Origin: Actinomycetospora chibensis
Lineage (GTDB): Bacteria > Actinomycetota > Actinomycetes > Mycobacteriales > Pseudonocardiaceae
Assembly: GCF_028737215.1 (NCBI RefSeq)
Contig: NZ_JAQZAM010000009.1
Location: forward strand, 1-64,000
Length of the DNA stretch: 64,000 nt
Reading direction: 5' to 3'
Shown: in pieces, positions 8,130 to 18,459 of the stretch
Numbering within the stretch: the first letter of the stretch is position 1
Layout: the number at the start of each line of letters is the position of its first letter
Made by a program: the position numbers and the translations under genes
The notes under the pieces: generated by a model
The model's database searches: none
Told to the model about the DNA's origin: nothing
Seen by the model: the letters and a program-made list of their open reading frames with translations, nothing else

Positions 8130-8900
8130 ATGGTGCGCGAGCAGCAGCCGTGGCTGGACGTGCCGTTCGGCGAGAAGGACGACGCCAAGGCCGCCGGGGC
8201 CCTGTGGGACCGGCGGGCCAAGCGCTGGTACGCCCCGCGGCCCGGGATGGCCGAGCTCGCCCGGTGGCTCCCGGCCCACCGGGACGAGGCGACCCCGGCC
8301 GAGGTCGCGTCCGACGAGGCTGCGGCCGACGGGTCGGCACCGGACGAGGTGTCTCCTCCGGAGCCGACCCCGCCCGAGGTCCTGCTCGCCGAGGCCATCC
8401 GGTGGCTGACCGAGCCGAACGTCCTGGCCCGGCTCACCCGGCGCCGTCCGCCCTGGCGCGTGCTGCATGCCGTGCCCGTCGGCGAGGGGCACGCCGACCT
8501 CGACCACGTGCTGATCGGCCCGCCCGGCGTGGTGACCGTGACCGTCGAACGTCATCCCGGGGCGGCGGTGCGCGTCGACGGCGACCGGTTCACCGTCGAC
8601 GGCGAGCACGTGGAGCACGTGCCGCGGGCGCGGGCCCAGGCCGAGCGGGCCGGCCGGCTCCTCGCCGTCGCCCTGGGTTCCGACGCCGGGGCGGCGCCGC
8701 CCGTCGTCGCCGCGCTGGCGGTCGACGCCGCGTCCGTGACGCCCGCGCCGGGCGGGGAGCTCCCCGCGGGCGTGCTGGTCACCACGCCCGCGAGCCTGTC
8801 CCGGCTGGTCACCGCCCTGCCCGCCGCGCTCGACGACCGCGAGATCGACGAGCTCTACGCCGTGGCGCGACGCCTCGGCACCTGGACCCGCGACCTCTGA
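8130..8900 (+). CDS. DUF5710 domain fused to a degenerate NERD-like nuclease domain
   Basis: Residues 1-50 match DUF5710, a small domain seen in DNA-processing proteins (WLDVPFGEKDDAKAAGALWD, then KRWYAP). An acidic, proline-rich linker leads to residues ~85-250, which resemble the nuclease-related domain NERD: HADLDHVLIGPPGVVTV followed by RHPGAAVRVDGDRFTVDG. Asp125 of the catalytic D...(D/E)xK signature is present, but Thr138 and Glu140 stand where the acidic residue and lysine are expected, so nuclease activity is doubtful. The ATG at 8130 follows GAGGGGG by five bases. It follows the photolyase-like gene in the same direction and may be co-transcribed. Function is unknown; a DNA-binding role is only inference. 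Confidence 0.7.
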   Translation: MVREQQPWLDVPFGEKDDAKAAGALWDRRAKRWYAPRPGMAELARWLPAHRDEATPAEVASDEAAADGSAPDEVSPPEPTPPEVLLAEAIRWLTEPNVLARLTRRRPPWRVLHAVPVGEGHADLDHVLIGPPGVVTVTVERHPGAAVRVDGDRFTVDGEHVEHVPRARAQAERAGRLLAVALGSDAGAAPPVVAALAVDAASVTPAPGGELPAGVLVTTPASLSRLVTALPAALDDREIDELYAVARRLGTWTRDL

Positions 8901-8925
8901 CCCGCTGGCACCGGGGACAGGGGTC

Positions 8926-9429
8926 CTACAGGAGCTCCAGCACGAACGGCAGTTCCTGGACGCCGTACCAGGCGAGCTCATGGTCCTCGACGTCACCGAG
9001 GATGAACTCGGCGTCCGGGTCGCCGAGGTCCGCGGCGTCGACGACGGCCGCCGCGGCGCGGACGGCGTCCGCGGCATCGACGAGATCGAGGTGCACGGCG
9101 GCGAGACGCGCCATCGGGATCGGGCCCCCGACGCGGACGACGGCGTCGTCGAGGTCGGGACGCAGGGTCACGTCCTCGACGTCGGCGCTCACGACCGCCC
9201 GGCGGGGCGACGCGTCCGGGTCGTCGGCGAGCTCGGCGGCGAGCAGGCGCAGCGACGCGCGCGCGGCCTCGGACATGGCGACGTACTCGAGCTCCTCGTC
9301 GTCACCCGCCGCGTAGGACTCCCGCAGCCGTGGGGTCAGGGCGAACGCGGTGCCCGAGAGGGGCTGGAGCGCCTCGGTGTCGAGCAGCCGCCGCAGACCG
9401 GCCACCGTGGCCGGTACGTAGATCCTCAC
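8926..9429 (-). CDS. DUF6912 family protein
   Basis: A 167-residue acidic soluble protein with an actinobacterial DUF6912-type beginning: RIYVPATVAGLRRLL, then a LRESYAAGDDEELEYVAMSEAARASLRLL segment. It has no transmembrane segment, catalytic motif or signal peptide that I can recognise, and the family has no assigned function. The start chosen is the GTG at 9429, which overlaps the stop of the upstream patatin gene by four bases. It is therefore the second gene of a coupled pair. A longer frame reading 12 residues further upstream is possible but would overlap patatin more and lacks a ribosome site. Confidence 0.75.
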   Translation of the reverse strand: MRIYVPATVAGLRRLLDTEALQPLSGTAFALTPRLRESYAAGDDEELEYVAMSEAARASLRLLAAELADDPDASPRRAVVSADVEDVTLRPDLDDAVVRVGGPIPMARLAAVHLDLVDAADAVRAAAAVVDAADLGDPDAEFILGDVEDHELAWYGVQELPFVLELL

Positions 9430-10391
9430 CGTTCTCCTGCCCTGTCGTCGTCCGCCCCGGCCCACCGCGCCGCCGTGGTGCGCAGCGCCACCCGCGCGAC
9501 CTCGGCCTGCTTGCGGGGGTCCATGACGTTCCAGCCGGTCACGGCCCGGTCCTCGGCGCCCGGGGCGTGCTCGGTCACCGCGATGCCGGCCTCGCGGAGC
9601 CGCTCGATCTCACGGGTCGAGCGGCCGCCGATCAGCCCCCGCAGCCACCCGTCGGTGGCCGCGACGGGATCCGACCACACCCTCGACGTCGGTCCCGACC
9701 GGGCCAGGGGCACCAGCACGAGGGCCTCGTCGACGCGGGGCAGGTCGTCGTCGAGCAGCAGGTCCGCCGACGTCGCCGAGCACACCCCGCCGTCCACGAA
9801 GCGGCGCCCCGCGATCCGCACCGGCGAGAACCAGCCCGGCACCGCGCACGACGCCGTCGCCGCCTCGGCCATGGACGCTGGCGGTGCGCCGTCCCGGCCG
9901 AAGGGCACGCGCGCCCCGCTGTCGTAGTCCATCGCCACGATCCGCACCTGCGGACGCTCGGGCCACGTCTCGCTGGACCACTTCGTGGCCCAGCGGTGCA
10001 GTCCCGTGGTGTCGCCCCGGCCGGTCGGCAGCAGCGCCGCGCCGAAGGCGAGCGGCGGGAAGCGCCGCGGGCGGCGGGCGATCTCGCCCAGGAGGCGCAT
10101 CGAGCCGGGCCCGACCCGCGGCATCGGCGGCCGGCCGCGGCGCGCCGTCGACGGCGGCGCGCTCTTCGGGCGCGGTCGCGGCGGGGGCGGGTCGAGCAGC
10201 TGCTCGAGCATGTCGGCCACCGGGACCCCGCTGGCCAGCGCCGCGGCGACCACCGAGCCCGCCGACGTCCCGACCATCACGTCGGCCTCGCGGGCGTCAC
10301 GCCCCGTCGCCTGCTCCCAGGTCGTCAGCGCGGCGACCGTCCAGGCGTAGCCCAGCTGGCCACCGGTGCCGAGGACGAGGCCGAGACTCAC
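9426..10391 (-). CDS. Patatin-like phospholipase / lipid acyl hydrolase
   Basis: Patatin-family enzymes cleave acyl chains from lipids using a Ser-Asp dyad. The 321-residue protein shows the glycine-rich oxyanion hole LVLGTGGQLGYAW (~5-17), the nucleophile elbow GTSAGS (~42-47) and the dyad motif FVDGGV (~205). There is no signal peptide, so it acts inside the cell or at the membrane face. The start is GTG at 10391, seven bases after the stop of the wax-ester synthase gene. This suggests a lipid-storage/turnover operon of wax ester synthase, patatin and DUF6912. Confidence 0.9.
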   Translation of the reverse strand: MSLGLVLGTGGQLGYAWTVAALTTWEQATGRDAREADVMVGTSAGSVVAAALASGVPVADMLEQLLDPPPPRPRPKSAPPSTARRGRPPMPRVGPGSMRLLGEIARRPRRFPPLAFGAALLPTGRGDTTGLHRWATKWSSETWPERPQVRIVAMDYDSGARVPFGRDGAPPASMAEAATASCAVPGWFSPVRIAGRRFVDGGVCSATSADLLLDDDLPRVDEALVLVPLARSGPTSRVWSDPVAATDGWLRGLIGGRSTREIERLREAGIAVTEHAPGAEDRAVTGWNVMDPRKQAEVARVALRTTAARWAGADDDRAGER

Positions 10392-10398
10392 GGCCGAC

Positions 10399-11814
10399 TC
10401 ACCGCGGGACCGTTGCGACGAGCTCGGCGAGGGCCTCCGTCACCAGCGGGCCGAGCTCGTCGACGTCGGCCATCGAGTCGCGGTCGGCGTTGAAGCCGTA
10501 GAAGACCCCGCCGTCGTAGGACGTCAGGCCCACCGCGAGGGACTGGCCCTTCGCCAGCGGCACCACGGGGTACATCTCGAGCATCCGCGCCCCCGCCGCG
10601 TACAGCGCGTGCTGCGGGCCCGGGACGTTGGAGACGACGAGGTTGAACAGCCGGCGCGCGAAGCCGTTGGCCGCCCGCGCCCCGAGCGCGTGCAGGGTGG
10701 GCGGCGCGAAGCCCCCGACGCGCACCAGCGCGTTCGCCCCCACCGACTGACCCGACTCCTTGTGCTCGCGCATCGCGTGCGCCACGTGGTGCATACGCAG
10801 CACGGCGTTGGGCTCCCCGACGGGCAGGTCGACGAGGTACGAGGCGATCTGGTTGCCCAGGAGCCCCGCGCCCACGATCGAGCCCGTCGTCTCGGCGTCC
10901 CCGCGCACGGACAGCGGCACCATCGCCCGCATCGTCGTCGTCGGGGTCACCGACGCACCGCGGGTGAGCAGCCAGTTCCGCAGGGCACCGGACACGACCG
11001 CGAGCACCACGTCGTTGATCGTGCCGCCGTGGGCGCGGCGCACGGCGCGGTAGTCCTCGAGGTCGGTGCGGGTCATCGCGAACCGGCGCTGGGTCGAGAT
11101 CGGGACGTTGAGCGGGCTCACCGGGGCCGGCCGGACGGCGGTGCGCACCGCGGAGAACAGGCCCCCGGCGACGCCCGCGACCTTGGTGACGGTGTCGGCG
11201 GCGTCGCGCACCGCGTCACGGGCGGCCTCGACGGCGTTGCCGGGACGGGAGACGTTCTCGCTGAACGCGTCGTACATCAGCCGCCACGACGACGGCTCGC
11301 TGCGCGCCACCCAGACGTCCTCGGGGGTCGAGCGCCCCGAGGCGGTGTCGTCGAGTACGACCTGACCGATGTCGATCGACGCGACGCCGTCGACCATCGC
11401 CTGGTGGGTCTTGGTCACGAGCGCGACCCGGCCTCCGGACAGGCCGTCGACCAGGTACATCTCCCACAGCGGGCGGGTGTGGTCGAGCGGGCGAGACATG
11501 AGACGGGCCACGAGGTCACACAGCGCGCGCTCGGTGCCCGGAGGCGGCAGCGCGGAGCGCCGGACGTGGTAGGTGACGTCGAAGTCGACGTCGTCGATCC
11601 ACACCGGCCGCGCCATCCGGCCCGGCACCTCGCGGATCTTCTGGCGGTAGCGCGGCACGAGGCCGATGCGGCTCGAGATGAGGTCGACGAGGCCGTCGTA
11701 GTCGAACCCGGACTTCGGCTTCCGGAAGAGGGACACGCTCCCGACGTGCATCGGCGTGGTCGGTTGATCCATGTAGAGGAACGAGGCGTCCAGCGCCGAC
11801 AAGCGGTCCGGCAT
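10399..11814 (-). CDS. Wax ester synthase/diacylglycerol acyltransferase (WS/DGAT)
   Basis: This 471-residue protein esterifies acyl-CoA to long-chain alcohols or diacylglycerol for storage lipid. The N-terminus SALDASFLYMD and the block around residue 140 are typical; the C-terminal half has PLSVRGD and NVPGP. The active-site motif HHxxxDG reads HQAMVDG here, so the second histidine is glutamine while the first, the general base, is kept. M. tuberculosis has tgs3 and a relative (Rv3234c/Rv3233c) at the corresponding place. The ATG at 11814 lies seven bases from a GACGAT hexamer and has no ribosome site, so it may be leaderless. It heads the patatin/DUF6912 operon. Confidence 0.92.
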   Translation of the reverse strand: MPDRLSALDASFLYMDQPTTPMHVGSVSLFRKPKSGFDYDGLVDLISSRIGLVPRYRQKIREVPGRMARPVWIDDVDFDVTYHVRRSALPPPGTERALCDLVARLMSRPLDHTRPLWEMYLVDGLSGGRVALVTKTHQAMVDGVASIDIGQVVLDDTASGRSTPEDVWVARSEPSSWRLMYDAFSENVSRPGNAVEAARDAVRDAADTVTKVAGVAGGLFSAVRTAVRPAPVSPLNVPISTQRRFAMTRTDLEDYRAVRRAHGGTINDVVLAVVSGALRNWLLTRGASVTPTTTMRAMVPLSVRGDAETTGSIVGAGLLGNQIASYLVDLPVGEPNAVLRMHHVAHAMREHKESGQSVGANALVRVGGFAPPTLHALGARAANGFARRLFNLVVSNVPGPQHALYAAGARMLEMYPVVPLAKGQSLAVGLTSYDGGVFYGFNADRDSMADVDELGPLVTEALAELVATVPR

Positions 11815-11880
11815 GGGCGCGATCGTCGCACAGGGCCGGACCGGCGGCCGTGGGTCGGGCGCTCTGCCAGGCTGGAGGTG

Positions 11881-12666
11881 ATGACCCCCTCACCTGTGTC
11901 GGACGCCGGGCCCCCGGTCTCCCCCAAGGACACCTTCGTCACGGTCTACGGGCGCAAGCCGGTGCTGGAGGCGCTGCGCGACCCGGCGCTGGCGGTCGAC
12001 AAGGTCGTCCTCGCCGAAGGGGCCGACCGCGAGGCGGTGCGCACGTTCACCGAGGCCGCCCGGGCGCGGGGGCTGGTGCTGCAGCGCGCCACGGCCCAGC
12101 GGGTGAAGGTGCTCGCCGGCAACGGGCGCCAGGACCAGGGCGTGCTCGCCGACGTCGTCGCCCCGCGGATGCGTCCGGTGGAGCACTTCCTCGCCGACCT
12201 GGACCCGGCCGCCCCCGCGCGGGTGCTGGTGCTCGACGGCCTGACGAACCCGGCGAACGTCGGGATGATCCTGCGCTCGGCCACCGGCGCGGGCCTCGAG
12301 GGCGTGCTGCTGCCCCGCCGCGGCGTACCGGCGATCGACCCCCTGGTGATCAAGGCCTCGGCCGGGGTCGCCTTTCACGCCCCGGTCCTCCGGTCCCGGA
12401 CGGCCGCCACCGGCCTCGCGGCCCTGGCCGAGGCGGGGTTCGTGCTCCTGGGGCTGGACGGCGCCGCACGGGAGTCCCTGTTCGACGCCGAGCTGCCCGA
12501 CCGGGTCGCCCTGGTCGTCGGGGGCGAGACCGACGGGCTCACCGACGGCGTGCGCGACGAGCTGCACGGGACCCTGACGATCCCCCTCGCCGACGGCGTC
12601 GAGTCGCTCAACGCCGCCTGCGCGGCCACGGTGGCCTGCTTCGAGCTCGCACGCCGACGGGCCTGA
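11881..12666 (+). CDS. SpoU/TrmH-family RNA 2'-O-methyltransferase (RlmB-like)
   Basis: This SAM-dependent enzyme methylates a ribose 2'-OH in rRNA or tRNA through a trefoil-knot SPOUT fold. In 261 residues it has an N-terminal substrate-binding domain (VYGRKPVLEALRD, ~21), then SPOUT motif 1 LTNPANVGMILRSATGAGLEG (~120, in two parts), motif 2 VVGGETDGLTD and motif 3 IPLADGVESLNAACAATV. The ATG at 11881 is preceded by GGAGGTG. It is divergent from the wax ester synthase gene. The exact nucleotide target cannot be decided. Confidence 0.92.
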   Translation: MTPSPVSDAGPPVSPKDTFVTVYGRKPVLEALRDPALAVDKVVLAEGADREAVRTFTEAARARGLVLQRATAQRVKVLAGNGRQDQGVLADVVAPRMRPVEHFLADLDPAAPARVLVLDGLTNPANVGMILRSATGAGLEGVLLPRRGVPAIDPLVIKASAGVAFHAPVLRSRTAATGLAALAEAGFVLLGLDGAARESLFDAELPDRVALVVGGETDGLTDGVRDELHGTLTIPLADGVESLNAACAATVACFELARRRA

Positions 12667-12774
12667 CGGAACCGCCACTCCTCCCGGACGGGCGCGCCTA
12701 GGCTGGCCGCCGTTCCCGCGGACCCGGTCCTCCCCCGGGCGCCCCGCCAGTGCTCCGCCATGCCGGGAGGACCC

Positions 12775-13323
12775 GTGTCCGTCACGCCGCTCGCGCTCGC
12801 CCCCTGCACCGCCCCCGCCCGTGCGCGCCGGGTCGGCGCGGTGCCGACGCCCCGGGTCCGGCCGCTCGCCGAGGTGCTGCCCCCGGACCGGCCGGCGGTG
12901 CTCGTCGACCCGGACGACGGCGCCCGCACCCGCCGGGCCCAGGACGAGCTCGACCGGCTCGCGGCGAGCCTGCGGCCCGTCGCGCTGCGCCTGCTGACGG
13001 CCGTGGCCGACGTGCTGGCGGGCCGGCGGCCGCACGGCGACCTCGGCCCGCTCCTGCACCCCGACGCCCTCGCGACCCTGGTCCGGGCCACGCGGCAGCC
13101 CGCGGGTCCGCGGCGCGGCACTGTCGGCGCGGCCACGGGCCCCGCCCCTCGGGCGGGTCTGCGCGGCCTGCGGGTGTGCGCCGTCGGGCCACGGACGGTC
13201 GAGGTCGTCGCCGTCGTGCACGGCCCCCAGCGTGTCCGCGCCCTCGCCGCACGCCTGGAGCGCGCGGGCGACGGCCCGGCCGACCCGGGCCACTGGCGCG
13301 CGGTGGCGCTGTGGCCCGGGTGA
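12775..13323 (+). CDS. Small actinobacterial unknown (DUF6459/Rv3-family-like)
   Basis: A 182-residue basic, Ala/Arg/Pro-rich protein without signal peptide or obvious catalytic motif. The C-terminal ~50 residues (LRGLRVCAVGPRTVEVVAVV...WRAVALWPG) look like the conserved core of a small family found beside secA in actinobacteria; I recall it as DUF6459-like but cannot verify. The GTG at 12775 is preferred over the in-frame ATG at 12760 because GGGAGG lies just before it. A TAGGCT hexamer at ~12699 may be its -10. The gene faces secA tail to tail. A 17-bp tandem duplication spans its stop codon. Confidence 0.6.
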   Translation: MSVTPLALAPCTAPARARRVGAVPTPRVRPLAEVLPPDRPAVLVDPDDGARTRRAQDELDRLAASLRPVALRLLTAVADVLAGRRPHGDLGPLLHPDALATLVRATRQPAGPRRGTVGAATGPAPRAGLRGLRVCAVGPRTVEVVAVVHGPQRVRALAARLERAGDGPADPGHWRAVALWPG

Positions 13324-13340
13324 CGCTGTGGCCCGGGTGA
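13307..13340 (+). repeat. 17-bp tandem duplication across a stop codon
   Basis: CGCTGTGGCCCGGGTGA occurs twice without a gap, at 13307-13323 and 13324-13340. The first copy supplies the last codons and the TGA of the small unknown gene; the second is a non-coding echo with the same sequence. It looks like a recent slippage duplication at the convergent junction with secA. Confidence 0.9.
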
Positions 13341-13358
13341 GCCGGCGGGTCCGGGCCT

Positions 13359-16544
<3,186 letters not shown>

Positions 16545-16604
16545 GGTGGTGACCTCGCTCGTGCTCGTCGGCGCTCGGGTGCGGGCCGGCCCCGGCGCGC
16601 GCAC

Positions 16605-16663
16605 CGGCACGGGCCCGCCCCCATCGTAGGTGCAACGGGGACGGGCCCTGTGTGCCCGTGCCG
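16605..16663 (-). terminator. Hairpin between hpf and secA
   Basis: CGGCACGGGC (16605-16614) pairs with GCCCGTGCCG (16654-16663), ending directly at the hpf stop. An inner alternative stem pairs GGGCCCGCCCC (16611-16621) with GGGGACGGGCCC (16637-16648). It could end or attenuate hpf mRNA before secA. The secA -10-like TACGAT lies in the loop. Confidence 0.5.
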
Positions 16664-17374
16664 TCAGGCGAGCGCGATCACCCCGTAGTCGTAGCCGTGT
16701 CGGCGGTAGACCACGCTCGGCCGCCCCGTGGCGGCGTCGGCGAACAGGAAGAAGTCGTGGCCGACGAGCTCCATCTGCGACAGGGCGTCGTCCACGCTCA
16801 TCGGGACCGCGTGGTGCTCCTTGGTCCGCACCACCTGGCCGAGCCGACGCTCGCCGTCCTCCGCGGCGTCGTCCCCGGGTGGGACGTCGTCCTCGGGCTC
16901 CCGGGCCGCCGGGACGTCCACGCCCCAGTCGCGACCGTGCGAGTGGCCGTTGGTGGCCGGGTCCGCGGGCTCGAGCAGGTCGGTCGCCGCCCCCGTGGTG
17001 CCCTCGAGCTCCTCGGTCACCGAGATCGTGCCGGTCGCCCGGGCCACCGACACCGGGACGCGACGGCCGTGGCTCACACGTCGTCGGTCGTGGGCGCGGC
17101 GCAGCCGGGCCTCGAGACGTGCCACGGCCTGGTCGAGCGCAGAGTAGAAGTCGGCGGAGCAGCCCTCGCCGCGCACCACGGGGCCGCGGCCGCGGCCGGT
17201 GATCTCCACGCGCTGGCAGCTCTTCGACTGGCGGGGGTTCGGCTCGTGGGAGAGCTGGACCTCCATCCGCACGATCTTGTGGTCGTAGCGCTCGAGACGC
17301 GACAACTTGTCGGCCACGTGCTCGCGGAAGTGCTGGGGAACCTCGACGTTGCGTCCACAGAGAACGGTCTCCAA
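16664..17374 (-). CDS. hpf: Long-form ribosome hibernation promoting factor
   Basis: Long HPF binds 30S subunits and dimerises ribosomes into inactive 100S particles in stress or stationary phase. The N-terminal RaiA/YfiA domain (~1-105) has [21 protein letters not shown] and [18 protein letters not shown] variable acidic linker follows. The C-terminal dimerisation domain (~175-236) contains [35 protein letters not shown] in shorter pieces. Length 236 residues is standard. The start is TTG at 17374, supported by GGGAGG six bases upstream and by homology of the first residues. Directly upstream of secA as in M. tuberculosis (Rv3241c). Confidence 0.95.
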   Translation of the reverse strand: METVLCGRNVEVPQHFREHVADKLSRLERYDHKIVRMEVQLSHEPNPRQSKSCQRVEITGRGRGPVVRGEGCSADFYSALDQAVARLEARLRRAHDRRRVSHGRRVPVSVARATGTISVTEELEGTTGAATDLLEPADPATNGHSHGRDWGVDVPAAREPEDDVPPGDDAAEDGERRLGQVVRTKEHHAVPMSVDDALSQMELVGHDFFLFADAATGRPSVVYRRHGYDYGVIALA

Positions 17375-17512
17375 GACGACCTCCCGATCTGGGGGAATAC
17401 GATGCGCGGCCGTCTCCTCCGAGGAGCTCGGGGCACCCCGTCGTCGGGGCCCGCGACCGCGTCGAACTGCGACGTTCGCGCCTCCTGTCGTTCACCTCGG
17501 CGGGTGTGAGGC

Positions 17513-17526
17513 GTCACCGTAGTGAC
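17513..17526. promoter_or_regulatory. Perfect 5-4-5 palindrome upstream of hpf
   Basis: GTCACCGTAGTGAC is a perfect inverted repeat (GTCAC, CGTA, GTGAC) about 140 bp upstream of the hpf start in the gap after the comF-like gene. It has the size of a dimeric repressor site; the regulator is unknown. Confidence 0.3.
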
Positions 17527-17605
17527 TCCTGCCGCTCCTGCGGAAGGTCCGATCTGCCCGGGTGCGAGCTTCCGGCGGCTACTCGACCGGACGGTGCGCC
17601 CGTGG

Positions 17606-18433
17606 TCACGGGCACCGGCCGGGTGGGACGGGCGCCGGGTCCGCACCCACCCGGACGAGTGACCGCCGGGCGCGCGGGTCGGCCACGGTGAGCACCACGA
17701 TCGCGTCCACCGGCCGGCCCGCCGCGGCGAGCAGGCGCGTCGCCGCACGGGCGGTGGCCCCCGTGGTGAGGACGTCGTCGAGCAGCACCACCGCGCATCC
17801 CGGCGGCGGCAGGCCCCGCGGACGCAGGCGCAGGTGGCGCGCCAGGTTCTCGGCCCGGGCGGCGGCGTCGAGGCCCACCGCGTCGACGGCCTTCCGGCCG
17901 AGCGCGAGCGCCCGGGCGACGCCGGGCACCCCGGGCTCGCTGCGTGCCGCGCCCCGGACGACCGCCCGGGCCAGGCGCAGCACGTGGTCGCCGCCGCGGG
18001 CACGCGCCGCGGCGGCACGCGACGGGGCGGGGACGAGCGCCGCGGGCGGGACACCGTGCGCGCGCAGGCCGCCGGCGACGTGCTCCGCGAGCGGCCGGGC
18101 GAGCTCGCGCCGACCTCGCTCCTTGTAGGCCAGCAGGGCCTCGCGGGCGCTGCCGCCGTACGGCGCGAGGGCGATCACCGGGGGCAGGCCGGGCAGGTCG
18201 AGCAGCGCCGGGCGTCGCCAGCGGTCCCGGCAGCCGGCGCACCAGCGCTCGCCCTCGGCCCCGCAGCCGGGGCAGGGAGCGGGCAGCAGCAGGTCGGCGA
18301 GGGCGAGCAGGGCGTGCCGGGCTCGGGGCGCCTGCTTGGCGTGCTGGGCGTGCTGGGCGCGCTGGGGCACCCCGCCAGGCTCGCGCCGGGGGTGCCCCGA
18401 CGGCCAGGGTCGCGTCCGTGCCTGGGGACGCAT
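17606..18433 (-). CDS. ComF-family phosphoribosyltransferase-like protein
   Basis: ComF proteins have a type-I phosphoribosyltransferase fold; in naturally competent bacteria they help DNA uptake, but in actinobacteria the role is undefined. The four-cysteine zinc knuckle PAPCPGCGAEGERWCAGC (~65) is followed by LAPYGGSAREALLAYKERGRREL and the PRPP loop VVLLDDVLTTGATARAA (~225). The ATG at 18433 gives 275 residues; the GTG at 18370 would give 254 and removes a Gln/His/Ala repeat (AQHAQHAKQ), so the start is uncertain. It lies 26 bp after lpqB in the same direction. Confidence 0.88.
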   Translation of the reverse strand: MRPQARTRPWPSGHPRREPGGVPQRAQHAQHAKQAPRARHALLALADLLLPAPCPGCGAEGERWCAGCRDRWRRPALLDLPGLPPVIALAPYGGSAREALLAYKERGRRELARPLAEHVAGGLRAHGVPPAALVPAPSRAAAARARGGDHVLRLARAVVRGAARSEPGVPGVARALALGRKAVDAVGLDAAARAENLARHLRLRPRGLPPPGCAVVLLDDVLTTGATARAATRLLAAAGRPVDAIVVLTVADPRARRSLVRVGADPAPVPPGRCP

Positions 18434-18459
18434 CCGGCCGATGGGGACGGACTGCTGCG

